NCBI RefSeq assembly: GCF_964204865.1
Contig: NC_135250.1
Location: forward strand, 24,357,395-24,421,394
Length of the DNA: 64,000 nucleotides
Direction of reading: 5' to 3'
From: Styela clava
Taxonomy: Eukaryota > Chordata > Ascidiacea > Stolidobranchia > Styelidae
Shown here one piece after another: positions 49,919 to 61,346 of this stretch. The notes under the pieces were generated by a model, which was given only the letters and a program-made list of their open reading frames with translations, ran no database searches and was not told where the DNA came from. The number at the start of each line of letters is the position of its first letter. The stretch's first letter is position 1. Both the position numbers and the translations under genes were made by a program.

Positions 49919-50328
49919 ATTAACAACAATAACATTATGAAACAATTAAATACCAGTGAGTTTTATATTGTAATAAAAAGAATAGACTTTACATTCATTT
50001 TATCTGTTCAACGTAGGATTATTTGTGTTAACCAGTGTTTGTTTGAAGGTATTAAACGCCATTTCGAGTCACAGGTTATCAGCGTGTCGAGTCAAGTCAG
50101 GGTCTAGGAAAATTTCGATTCATAAGTTAAGTCTTTTTGCTCACACGATTCAAGTAGAGTCGCAAAAATCTCAACTGACAGGTCGAGTTAAAGGCATTCC
50201 AGACTGATCGAATCACTTCGAGTGTTTAAATAACGTGACTCGAGTCATTCATTCGAATCACTCCAGTACTATTAATAACCATTAGAAATATGAGTTAGGG
50301 CTGATAGTTTGTTATATATTTATAACAT

Positions 50329-50550
50329 TTAATCTTCAAAATATCTCATAACATCATAAGAAATAATTGCGATTATCAGAAAAATCAGTGTTCCCAACAG
50401 GGTTTTAAATCGTCTATGAAAATCTTCGATCAATCCACAATCGTGTTCCAATTTGTTGGAAAACAATTTGTAAGTCTTTTTAATGTTTTTCCTTGGGAAA
50501 GGTATGTCCGGGATTTCTCGGTTTAGAAATTTGCACAGCGGTTACGAGCC
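50329..50550 (-). pseudogene. S6: 3' half of a sulfotransferase-like exon 5
   Basis: Only the second half of exon 5 is left. It reads PLCKFLNREIPDIPFPRKN to the anchor LGTLIFLIIAIISY and a TAA at 50,329-50,331. At its upstream edge the conserved GW.PLC motif has become G-S-stop (TCG TAA), and beyond it homology ends. It is closest to S3 and S5. It sits tail-to-tail with M2, as S5 does with M4, so it is the remnant of the S partner in that unit. Confidence 0.85.
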
Positions 50551-51373
50551 ATACAAATAAAACTTGTTTACGCAATTACAACCATCTCACACATTTTGTT
50601 ACTTTACACTTATAGTTTCAATTACTGCTCTTTCTAGATTATCGCTCAAGTTTCAAATATAATATTCTATAAATATGAAAATGAAAGCCTTTTTTTTTAT
50701 AGATATACAAATGAGAGGAATAATGTTACAGGCACAATGCTTCTGATAATCTACGTTTAAACATAAAATAGGCAAAGAATGGATTTCAAAATCAATAAAT
50801 ATTCAGTTATCTATAGATTGGATAAATACAGAGTGACGCCAGAAAAAAAACAATGTTTGTGTATAATTGTACCAAAAGTTATATTAGTCTAGAACGCTTC
50901 GCACACGCTTTGTTATGATCTCTATAGAATAACCTGGAGTCTGTTATTTTATTTTTTTCTTCACCCTGCAGTAATAAGCTATTATGTTGACGAATCACGT
51001 AATAGAAAGTTGAAATTGTAAAATTTACAAAGCTGATTGTGGGATTAGCTACTTAGAATACCCGGCTATAAGCTTGAGTCGCGACTCGCCTTCTAAGGAC
51101 TTCACTCCAGTTCTACTCCACCTCCACTGAATATACATTCTCCTAAACTAAATAATTTAAATAAATATAAATTCATATCTATTTTATTATATGTAATATC
51201 TAATTTGATGGTATTTAACTGTTTAATTAAAACAGTTGGTTATAACAATGTGATACAATGTTAAAAAGCAAATGTAGTACTCATCAACATACAAAACAAT
51301 AAATACTGTTATAAACAAATATATTTATTGAAATTTTAACAGAATAAACGAGAATATCGGTCGAAGACAGAAG

Positions 51374-51647
51374 ACTTATCGATCAGAGATTAGGGGATCC
51401 CCAAAACAGCGCTCTTACTCCATAGTGACACCGTGTGTCCAATCACTAATTAATTAATAACTCGCTAATTATACGACATAATTCATCGAAAATCAATAGG
51501 CTTCTGTTCCGAACTATGATGAATACACATGCCAAATTTGGAGCAGATTCAACCTCGCTTCCGTGAGATATCGCGTGTATCTAACAGACAAACAAACAAA
51601 CAGACAAATACCTATCAACATACTTACCGATCTTAAGATCGATAAGT
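51374..51647. mobile_element. Possible short TIR element with ACTTATCGATC ends
   Basis: ACTTATCGATC on the left is matched by GATCGATAAGT on the right. Between them is a GACACCGTGTGTCCAATC segment, and near the right end an (ACAA)-rich run, ACAGACAAACAAACAAACAG. No clear target-site duplication is seen. The rest of 50,551-51,761 holds nothing recognisable. Confidence 0.45.
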
Positions 51648-51761
51648 AATAAATAATTTAAAGCATTCGTTTAACGTTAATTCATTCATATTGAAATTCA
51701 AATAAATCTTGTTTTCTTTAAATGCAATTTTTTCTAACGACTGTACATGTTTCTCCTCTTT

Positions 51762-52975
51762 TTATAAGGACATTGCCACAATCCCAGAGCACTCAATATT
51801 ATTGTTAGATTTAAGAAAATATTTATTATTGCATTGATCTGATTCGTCAGGTATTGCTTCACATTCGTCTGGGAGAATGGCAGTTTTCATGCTGCAAAAC
51901 ATAAACGAGATATCTAAAGAGTTATCGACAAAAAAGTTTTTGAACAACTTTATAAACTTGTACTCCTATTTTTCTAAGATACTTAGTTTCCTATTTCAAA
52001 TCCGAGTTTGGTCATAATATATAAGGCTACTTCGATCGACCATGCCTGGATTTAGGTGTTCTTGAAAGCCAACCGCATATAAATTGAGTTAGATCAGCCA
52101 AAATATCGATTCACAAAAATCAAATCTTCGTTTCTTGCCCTACGTGAAACAAATACAAGCGAATAGAAGCAATTGGACAAATTATACTGTAGCGGCTTGA
52201 TAGATATCTTGGCTTTTATTGCATGATCGTTATTGTGAAGATTTTTCCAATTCTGCTGTGGGGATTGCAGTTTTATTCTCGAGCTCGTTGTAGACGACAT
52301 AATTGAATGTTAAATTTAAACAGCGAAGTTCCAATTCGGGTTAACCATAATATAAGTTCCTCCTCTATAGGTTTGCATACGCTACTGCAAAGGTCATCTT
52401 TCCTTGGGAAATTCCTATTAATAACCATAGTTTTTCCAGTCAACATTCGGAAATGAGGATTATTTATCGCAATTATCATCACATTTAACTGAATTACTCT
52501 GGCGTTAAATTTTATAATTACTCCCCTGTTACAACAAGATGTGGCAACTTCGTTAATAAATCGATAAACTACGAATAGTCGAGATGCGAGATGTTCAGTA
52601 GACTTTTTTATTTCAGTGAAGCCGACAGGACATGACGATGGAAGATCATCATCATCAATATCTATAAATTCGGTTCCAACTTCATCAGGTCTTGTCATTC
52701 CTTTTTTTACAAGTAATAAACAGTTCAGATGAGTCTGTATAATAAAGGATTTATTAAATGAATGCGTTAAAAACTCGATATTTTCTCAAAGTACCAATAC
52801 ATACGGAATAAGGTATGATACTGCATCGATATTCAACGCATGGTCCATCGTTCCACACCTCGCCAATGTCATACCTATTCGTAATTCGAGTTGTGATTAA
52901 AGTATACAAACACTTCGTATTTAATGATATATCATAGGTACAACTGGCGTTGGTGCATTCAACAATTGCAAATGA
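51762..52975 (-). pseudogene. M3: beta-microseminoprotein-like gene with deleted 5' end and lost donor
   Basis: Exon remnants are 52,805-52,975, 52,526-52,734 and 51,762-51,891. Exon 1 begins only in the middle of the signal peptide (SFAIVECTNASC). The bases upstream (ACGAAAATAACACGAC and GAATCGCATT) match a region that lies 170-220 bp before the ATG in M2. A deletion has therefore removed promoter, ATG and half the signal. The donor after exon 2 is GG (AACAG|GGGAGT) where other copies have GT. One Cys of the GPCVECRC motif is Tyr (CVEYRC). Exons 2 and 3 are otherwise open. Confidence 0.85.
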
Positions 52976-53117
52976 ATGCGATTCGTTTTGTCGTGTTATT
53001 TTCGTTCACTATTTTTGTGACTTCAAAGCGGGACGCCTCCAAAGACAACAACCCCTTAGCTGTGATTTTGTAACTTTACATTTTTCGATTTCACAATACA
53101 AAGGCCTACATTTAAAG

Positions 53118-53920
53118 CAGAGGTGACCAACCTGAAACCCGCTAAGGAATTTCATGCAGCCCGCGAATCAATCAGGCGATTCGGTGTATGTTTGGCTTGA
53201 AGTCATAAACCTTTAGGGCTGTTCAGAGAAAACAGGAGCCCAGGATTACTTATATTACTGGCAACGCTATTTCAAATAAATCTTCAAATCTTGTTTTGTT
53301 GGATCCTCGATATCTTTATCAATGGATCAAAATAACCATTGTCTTATAATAGTTCCGCAGTTAGGCAAGCGCATCGAGATTAATGGAGGTAGGATAACCT
53401 TAGTTTGTGAAAATGTGATGTTTTGGCGCACGGGACATCTGGAAGTAATAAAAAGTTTATAACTTTAGCTCAATGATTAAAACAATGAAAAATCTTGAAA
53501 AATGACTACGTTTTAAAAACCGGTTAATCGCCACAGGATGGATTCGTTTAAAATTTCTGTATCCGAAGACTTGCGAAATACGGATCTTTTGTACAAAGCC
53601 TTCGCCACTAATGTGAAATTTGAGAAAATTTGAGAGTTTCTAAATCGTCAGTTCGTCCTAATCAAAAACGCTTAGTGAAGCAAAAAAGTTTTCATCTCAC
53701 TAAGCAAAACATGTATTGAATGTTCTATTTTTATTTTATGCTGCAATATATCATTAAATAACTTCAGGATGGATGGATGGTATGTATGGATTAAGTTGTT
53801 CGTTTTCGTTAATGAAAATTAATAGGTATTACCATAGTATGACTAAAAAGTTGTGCGGCCCGCTAAGTCAGCGTTGACTGATAAAATAGCCCGCGAGAGC
53901 AGATGGGTTCGTCACCCCTG
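53118..53920. mobile_element. hAT-type MITE upstream of M3
   Basis: The left end CAGAGGTGACCAACCTG is partly matched by the inverted right end CAGGGGTGACGAACCC. Both subterminal regions carry GCCCGC(T/G) patches. Flanks ATTTAAAG and ATTCAAAA match at six of eight positions. The length is 803 bp with no transposase frame. It lies between the divergent genes M3 and M4. Confidence 0.7.
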
Positions 53921-54967
53921 ATTCAAAACAATCCCACCTGTCTTCATTGACCATATTGTCATCGAAAGTTTATGTGCATATTCTCTGTCTAAATATCGGG
54001 TTCAGTTCGTAAAATAAAAAGGAATTAACGTTAACGATATAAAATAATTCGAATTTAGATTTTTTATGTACAACAAAAGGAAGAAAGAATAATGAAATAG
54101 TCTGCGGCTTTCAAGCACTGAGAATTCGCCTAATCATACTTTTCTGTAGATAACACCTTCTTTAAAAAGACGTTCAATGTTACATCCACGTAAAAGTCAG
54201 AGCAGGACCACTTAGTATTGATTTTACATGTGATAGGTTCGCTAACTACGAAACAAACAAAATAACGCATTCACCTTCAGATAGTAGGCTAGCGCTGCGC
54301 TGCAAAGCAACAGCAGTAACGAGAACATGTTATTGGTAATGTTCGTGTATTATGCTGGATGGATGAACGCCAAAGCGGGAATTTGACTAAATTTCAAATT
54401 GCTTATCATTTTAGTTTTGACTACTTTCGGTTATATTCCAATTAGTTTCAAGTAAGTCACGCAAAATGTATCGGCGAGCGTTTAAAGTGAAGGTTTAAGG
54501 ACCAAGTTAAGACACCTATATATAAATCACACGTAAAATTAATGAAATTTGTCGCAGCCACCATCCTTAACGAAGTAGACAAATACATAAATTGAAAATT
54601 TCATTTCCTACGGGATATACAGCATTGTAATTTCATATTTCGTCGTCATTAGCGATGCCACAATGCCGGTCATAATTGATAGTTATTAAATTCTCCATAA
54701 GAGTTGAATAATTAACACGAATGAAAGTTGTTTTCGAGATTTCATGCAATTGGAAGTAGTCACATCGAAATTAAAAAGCTAAATATATTTCATACAAATT
54801 TTTCAAGACGAAAACATAAAATCAACGGAAATAAAATAAAAAACTTTGGTAAACAGATTAGTAATACAGACAAAATATTTCTATAAATAAATTAAAACTT
54901 TCTACATTATTAAATAAACTTGTAATCTTGTCGTAAAAATATCTATTTTTTAATCACGAATGTGAAT
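53921..54967. other. M4 upstream flank
   Basis: The last 300 bp are the inverse of the upstream flanks of M1 and M5 (for example GCAATTGGAAGTAGTCACAT versus ATGTGACTACTTCCAATTGC-like sequence near 61,545). The first part has nothing recognisable. Confidence 0.55.
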
Positions 54968-55011
54968 ACTTGCACTCTCGTGATTTGTAAACAAATTGAA
55001 AATGGAGAAAA
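54968..55011 (+). promoter_or_regulatory. Conserved block upstream of M4
   Basis: ACTTGCACTCTCGTGATTTG is followed by TAAACAAATTGAAAATGGAG. It is shared with M1 and M5 and lies 26 bp before the TATA box. The TTGTAAACAA core fits a forkhead-type binding site, and the conservation across paralogues may only reflect recent duplication. Confidence 0.5.
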
Positions 55012-55036
55012 TCACTTTATCATGTGCTCAGAAAAG

Positions 55037-55044
55037 TATATAAG
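55037..55044 (+). promoter_or_regulatory. TATA box of M4
   Basis: TATATAAG lies 149 bp before the ATG, nearly the same spacing as in M2 (148 bp). ATGTCAGATACAGCACAATT follows at the expected start region. Confidence 0.6.
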
Positions 55045-55185
55045 ACTGTGATTATGTCAGATACAGCACAATTGAAATTATTTCTGTAGAAATTAGTTAC
55101 TCCGCTGATTTTCAAATTTCTACGTTGTGGTTTAAAATCGAAACCTTATTTGCTTGAATTATTGAGTTTGTTTCTTATAAACAAG

Positions 55186-55974
55186 ATGAAAAATGTCGCG
55201 ATCAAAGCAGTTTTTATAACGTTGATCTCATTTACAATTGTTGGATGCATCCACGCCTTTCCGTGCCTTTCCCACGGTACAACAGGAGGTAGAAGGTGTG
55301 AACACACTCTCATTAGTGCTCCAGTGTTTGAGGCTACGAAATTTTATGAAGTTGGTGAAGTGTGGGACGATGGAATATGCGTTGAATGTCGATGCCATCC
55401 CGTAACTTACAGAGTATGTATTGGTACTTTGTCATGGATTGCTGTTTAATCAAAAATAACCTTTTAAGCACATTTGTTTATTACATTTATACAGACTCTA
55501 AACTGTTCGCTAATGACACGTCATGGAATTCCTGGACCTGATAAAGTTCGATCTTTTTATGAAGATATTGATATTCTTCCATCATCATGTCCAACCGGCT
55601 TCATCGAAATGAAAGAATCTAGTAAACATCTCCCATCTCTAATGTTCCTAGTTTTTCGAACAATCGAAACTGTTGAAACAAGATGTTGTAGTAGGTAAGT
55701 GATAATAAAACCTAATTAAATAAGTTACACGCGCCTAAATGCAGTTAGTTATGATGATGATTGTGTTACATAATCCTTTTACAGAATGTAAAATTAGTAC
55801 CCTCAGTAGCGCACGCAACCATAACTCTCTATGTTTCTGTTTTTCAGATACCAACTTGCCAGTTTCCCAGACGAGTGTGAAGCGATACCTCACGATTCCG
55901 ATCCATGCAAAGACAAATATGTTCTCAAATCTAACAATACTGTTGAGTGCCCTGGAGTTAAAATTTTTATATAA
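55186..55974 (+). CDS. M4: secreted 12-cysteine beta-microseminoprotein-like protein, intact
   Basis: Three exons, 55,186-55,413, 55,495-55,694 and 55,848-55,974, phases 0 and 2, 184 aa. Introns are short (81 and 153 bp), unlike M2. The start ATG follows the same ACAAG context as M2. The signal peptide KAVFITLISFTIVGC is followed by a mature chain with the CVECRC, NCS, SCP, RCC, DEC, PC and EC cysteines. The N-terminal mature segment is a few residues longer than in M2 (two extra residues around FPCLSHG and one or two further on). The C-terminus ends GVKIFI. AATAAA starts one base after the stop (55,975-55,980), which would give a very short 3' UTR. It is divergent with M3, and convergent with S5 across an inserted hAT element. 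Confidence 0.82.
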
Positions 55975-56436
55975 AATAAAATGCTTTGAATTTACATATA
56001 AATATTCAATTTGTTCAATTTACAAACAACGTATGTATGTTGGGTAGGAGCCCCAGGAAGCTCAGTCGCGAGTCACGGGTTATCCGAGTCTTGAGTCAAG
56101 GCTGCGTCTATGCAAAGTTTCAAGTTCTCGTCGAAAGTCGTTATAACAGATTTTATAAACAACAGGAAAAGGAATAAATATGAGTCGCATTTGCAATATG
56201 GCATGAAACTTCCCATCTCACGTTAACCAACGTTATTTCGTCATATCGAACTAGGATTTGATCATGAATTCAACAACATTCACATCGGTATCTTCACGCT
56301 ATATCACAAGTTATAGCTACAAAAAGCTAGTAAGTTTTCGATAATTTTTAATACGATGTTAATCAGAATTTTCTCCAAATTTTAAATCACGTCTCGGGTG
56401 GTCAGTCGAGTCCTTTGAGGCTTGAATCATTTAAAC

Positions 56437-58022
56437 CAGGGGTCACCAAACTTTTTTGACCGCGGGCCGGGTATGACTCAAACTGTGTTGAAACGGGCCG
56501 GATGAATATTCTTGTCAATGCAATATAATAAATTCACAGAAGTTGGGAAATCCATTCAACAATATATCTTCTACATTTCTGAAGACTTGATTCAAATTCT
56601 ATCTATATCGCAGAATATAGATCAGGAACATCCTAGGAAAACAAATATGGAAGATTTCAATATCTAAACAACTATCCTGAGTTTAGCTGGTATCAAAACG
56701 TTTCTGTCGTGAATTAGGAATTTTCAAAATCCGCTTTTTCGCGCCAAAAAATGTACGCATCATGTCTGCTAAGTACCGTTATGCAGTGTTGGAAAACCGC
56801 TCATAAAAACGACTACGGACTGCTTGCTGTAGCTTAGAATTCCATGAAATTTTGACATAATTTAGATCAAATAAACATCTATTATCTGGTATTTAATTTT
56901 TTTCATTAGCGCATAAATTTCCCAACATTCGACGCTTTTAAAAATTACGCTCCAGTTATATGTAGTGCAAATTAATGATATTATCTATGGACAGCAATAA
57001 CTTTTATATGTACGTGTGTATTTCTTTCCTAATTTGATACTTACCAATTTTTATGACGTTTGCACAATCAGAACATCGTTAAATAGTACTCACAATGAAC
57101 CACTGTCAAACTATCATGCACAACTCCAGCGTTTATTTGTGACGATCTTTCGGCGGTGTCAATGACCGTTGCCAGAATAAAATCCAGAAATAGTCTCAAT
57201 ATTCCATAGATGTGACGCACATCGAAATATTAGTGAATAATATGTGTTCTTTTTTCCTATTTATTACAATTCTTATCAAAAAGTAATACAATCTTTATGG
57301 AAAAAATTGGCCTGTCGGGTGGTACTAAAGTTCCGATATTTTCGTTATTTCTTGACCGTTTGTTATAAACTTGGTATTATTTTCTATTTTCACTCAGATC
57401 TATCCACTGACGCAGTTTTTATTTATATCGGAGTTAGTGTGACTTGTGAAATTGGAGCTGTACGCGAGGGATTACAGTACTGTTAGCGCAAAATGCACAT
57501 TCGATGTTTATTTTAGCACAAGAAACGTAAACAGTTTCGTCGAAAGCACGCGCTACGAGTGTACAAGAGCATTTTTCTCAGAAAACGTTGCATACCGGTA
57601 GAGAATTTTTGCCTATTATGTCACAGCTATTCCTAGACCAATTTTTCCTTACTACTATTAAAACTACAACTCCTAAGGACGCAAATGATGATTGACTTAT
57701 TTGATTCATACTTAAATTTCCGAAACACAACCAAAAACTAACGAATAGCATTTAAAGTCGCAAAAACGAAATATTGTTTACAACCACGACTGAAAATCTA
57801 TCAGGGTGAAAAAAGTGTCTGAGCGAAAGCGAAAAGACCTATTATTACGTCACGTTTTTGCATCTTGCTGATTGGCCAATGTTACAAATTAAACAAGGAA
57901 GACGATGCTCGGGAAAATCTCCCTTGGAAAAATATTTAGCAATTTTTGCGTGTTATTGCGGGCCGGATAAAGTGACGCCGCGGGCCGGATCCGGCCCGCG
58001 GGCCGTAGTTTGGTGATCCCTG
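56437..58022. mobile_element. hAT-type element between M4 and S5, perfect 8-bp duplication
   Basis: Ends CAGGGGTCACCAAACT and AGTTTGGTGATCCCTG are inverted repeats with one mismatch. Flanks are ATTTAAAC on both sides (56,429-56,436 and 58,023-58,030). Subterminal sequence has GCGGGCCGGG and CGGCCCGCGGGCCG. The length is 1,586 bp, with only short frames (the longest, 80 codons at 57,244-57,486, has no recognisable domain). The 3' flank of S3 (43,290-43,345) is the paralogous empty site. Confidence 0.92.
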
Positions 58023-58100
58023 ATTTAAACCTCTGAAGCGCTGTTTATAAATACTCAGAATTGGCAATACATATATATACATATATTTAAGGACGGACTT

Positions 58101-59117
58101 TCAAATTTTCAAATCTATCATAGCAACATAATACGCTATTATTAGGAAAACCAGTGTCCCCAAAAGGATTTTAAATCGTCTGTGTAAATCCTCCATCAAG
58201 CCACAATTATGTTCCCATTTGTTGGCCAACAGTTTGTGGGTCATTTCGGCTTTATTGCTACCATACCATTCATCTTCACTTGAACGAATCGTCAGTATTA
58301 CCTACGTACGTATAGAAAGTGTATGTAACGCCATAGCTATAAAAATTGTTAGTATGCATAAGTAAATCTCCTCCCTCCATACCAACCTCGTACAAACATC
58401 GTAGAAAACGGACCAGCAGACCACTTTGGCGTCAAAGAAGCCATAAATGGTGGCCACTTTACAGTATATGATAAGTTAAGTTGTGAGTGAGAAGCATAAA
58501 CATTGACACATTTAAAGATATGATTTTGATGGTCGACTCGATAAGCTAAAGGCTACGTTTTTTCTCTAAGCTGCCAACTTATCTGGCAACAAAACCTAGA
58601 AGGTAACTTTTCAATATTTCCTATGCTGCGTTGTATTCGTTAAAACTTTCAATAATGAAATATACTTTATTCTGTATTTCCGCAATTTTAGTTTGCTATT
58701 ATTACTCCTTCGATCAATTTTATGCCAATCGTGAAACTAATTATACCAATATCTTTGAAATTTTCATCAAAAATCCTAAATGATTCTATTTACCTACTTT
58801 AGCATCTGAAAATTCTTCCATGATTTGTTCCCAAACTGCAACTGCTGGCCAGTCCATTACTGCATCAACATCTCCGAGAATTCGACGGTATTCTTCTGTG
58901 GTGACTGTTTTGGTCACAATCTAATTCTAGGTTATAAATAATACCCAACTTAATTGAAGACAACGTCGAATACTAAAACTAACTTTACCTTGTCCCACAG
59001 TTCTCTGTCATACAAAAGCTGTTCAAATGCATCGTGTACGTTATATTCAAGTATTCTTAATGCTTCTGCGATAGATTTTGTCCCGGTTTTCTGGAGACAT
59101 GCACATATTATTTTCAT
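58101..59117 (-). CDS. S5: shortened, in-frame fused sulfotransferase-like protein
   Basis: Three exons, 58,989-59,117, 58,798-58,920 and 58,101-58,301, all with GT..AG junctions, give a 150-aa frame that starts MKIICACLQKTGTKSIAEAL. Exons 1 and 2 match the family (QKTGT, DWPAVAVW). The third exon begins as family exon 3 (VILTIRSSEDEWYGS). It then joins without a break to the second half of family exon 5 (NKAEMTHKLLANKWEHNC.. to the anchor LGTLVFLIIAYYV). The rest of exon 3, introns 3 and 4, exon 4 and half of exon 5 are gone, and the joint keeps frame to the TGA at 58,101-58,103. The Gly before the loop is Cys (CACLQKTGT). It may be a dead deletion copy that happens to be open, or a small anchored protein with a new role, because a large part of the catalytic domain is missing. 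It shares its upstream flank with S4. Confidence 0.75.
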
Positions 59118-60334
59118 TGCGATATCGCGGATATAGGCGAGTGCGTCTAACTAAATATGCTGGTAAGTAATGTATAAAATTAAATTGGTTTTGGGTCTAA
59201 TTTCTATTTCTCACTGCGATTTGGGCATTAGTTTGATTTCAATACTCTTCACACAGTCTAATTAGTAGCGATTAATCAAAATCAAGGCTGTGGAGTAGTA
59301 ATATTAATTTCACAAATCTGTAACAAGTGTAAAATGCGTGCGAACTTCAATGACGTTATAGGCTATGTATATGACTCAAGTAAAAAGACGGCGTTTAGAA
59401 ACTCATACTAATTAAATTAAGTCGCCATTTGAATATAGTGTTGATACAGTCTCTACGTCACCCAATAAAATAGAAATCACGATATCAACTTCATAATTTT
59501 ATTTTATATGTACCAAACAGCTCAAATAACTGATCTGAGAGAGTCAAATCTACAACCAAACACATTTTGTCTTTCTACGTATTCTTAACATATGTTGGTG
59601 TCGTGCAGAAGAAATAGTAGCCTACCGTTACAGTCAGCTCCCGGTGCTCTGAACACACTAAAATATAAACCGGAAGAATGATTTTATAGTTAAATCTTAT
59701 ACAGGGAATTCTGTTTATATGTCTACTGATAATTTCGAGAACTATTTTGTCGTTAGAACGATAGGGGTTCTGAATGGTTTTTATTTGTTTACGAACGTTT
59801 ATTGTTAGGCTTCGGGCTTTCCATTATAAATTGCGTAAGACTGGCACTGAGCTCGCAATGAAAACAACGCAGGGCGTTAAAGAATATCGGTACAAAAATC
59901 CATGGCAGTTAGCAGTCTCACGTTAGCAGTGTCACTGTATTGTTTCCAATGACTCGAAACTCGAATAACCTGTGAATCGCGACTAGGCGTTCAGGGACAC
60001 CTATTCAACACTGAATATACATACATTCTATCAAATTAAAGAAATTAAATATATGAAAATTCAGAGCATTTTATTATATATACTATTTAACTCACTAGTA
60101 TTCAGTTGTATTAAACTCGTCACAATGTGGTACAATGTTTAAAAACACACAAATACAGAACATTTTATACTAATCATATTGACATCCAAAAATATTCATT
60201 GAAATTGTAACAGGAAAATGTGACAATTAGCGGTATTTGTTTAATTAATGTAAATTTATTTAAATGCAAATCTAAATCAATAATTGTTTCTTTAATGTAA
60301 TTCTTTATATATATTATAGAATTTCCTTCCCCTT
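59118..60334. other. Spacer between S5 and M5
   Basis: The first 400 bp are related to the 5' flank of S4 (37,069-37,411), for example CACGATATCAACTTCATAAT versus TACGATATCAACTTCATAAT. The last 250 bp are the 3' flank of M5, duplicated at M1. No exon is supported. Confidence 0.6.
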
Positions 60335-61130
60335 TCATTCAGATATTGCTATATCTACAGGACACTCAATAGTATTGTCAAATCTGAGAACATATTTTTG
60401 TTTGCATGGATCGGTCTCATCAGGAATCGCTTCACACTCGTCTGGGAGAATGGCAGTTTGCCTGCTGAAAAACATAAACAAATTATTTAGAGAGTTATGA
60501 TTGCGTGCGGTACCAAGGTTACTAATTTTACATTCCGTAAAAAGATTATTTATCACAATCATCATCATAACTAACTGCATTTAGGCGCGTGTAACCTATC
60601 CAATCAAATTTTATAACTACTTACTTGTCACAGCAAGATGTGGCAACATTTTTAATTGTTCTATAAACTACGAACATTATAGATGGGAGATGTTTATTAG
60701 ATTCTTTCATTTCGGTGAAGTTGGGTGGACATGATGATGGAAAATGAAAACGATCAGTATCTTCAATTACGGTTTCAACTTTAGCAGGTCCAGGCAATCC
60801 ATTTTCTGACACAAGCGAACAGTTTAGAATCTGTATAAATGTAATAAACAAATGTGTCCAAAAAGTTATTTTTGTTAAGCAACAATCCATGACAAAGTCC
60901 CCATACATACTTGATAAGATGCGATGTTACATTGACATTCAATGCATGGTCCATTGTTCCACACTTCACCAATTTCATAAAATTTCATAATTATACTCAT
61001 GGGAGTAATTGAAAAGTGTTGACACTTTCTAATTCCGGTTATACGGTTTCCACAACTTGCGTTGATGCAGCCAACAATTGCAAATGCAGTCAAAGTTATG
61101 AAAACATTTTTTTGTCGCGGAGCATTCCAT
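60335..61130 (-). pseudogene. M5: beta-microseminoprotein-like gene, intact except for a shifted start
   Basis: Exon equivalents are 60,911-61,130, 60,625-60,830 and 60,335-60,464. Exons 2 and 3 are fully open and spliced as in M2, ending PVDIAISE. Exon 1 reads well from FITLTAFAIVGCINASCG onward. However, one extra base in an A run (ACAAAAAAATG, about 61,104-61,112) puts both nearby ATGs out of frame, and no in-frame ATG remains before the upstream TGA. The TATA box (TATATAAG, complement at 61,265-61,272) and the conserved upstream block are intact. With a single lesion in a homopolymer, a sequencing error or a functional allele is possible. Confidence 0.7.
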
Positions 61131-61264
61131 CATGTTTGTAAGAAACGAATTCGATATCTCAAGCAAATAAGGTTTCAATTTTATACCTCGACGTAGAAAA
61201 TCAGCGGAGTAACTAATTTCTACAGAAATAATTTTAATTGTGCTGTATCTGACATAATCACAGT

Positions 61265-61346
61265 CTTATATACTTTTCTGAGCAGATAAAAAGCTAATTT
61301 TTTCTCTATTTTCAATTTGTTTACAAATCACGAGAGTGCAAGTAGT
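61265..61346 (-). promoter_or_regulatory. M5 promoter: TATA box and conserved block
   Basis: On the minus strand ACTTGCACTCTCGTGATTTG and TTGTAAACAAATTGAAAA (61,300-61,346) precede TATATAAG (61,265-61,272), as in M4. Confidence 0.55.

Noticed and set aside
57244-57486. 80-codon frame inside the hAT element at 56.4 kb
   Set aside because: No transposase motif and no relation to E1/E2 frames.
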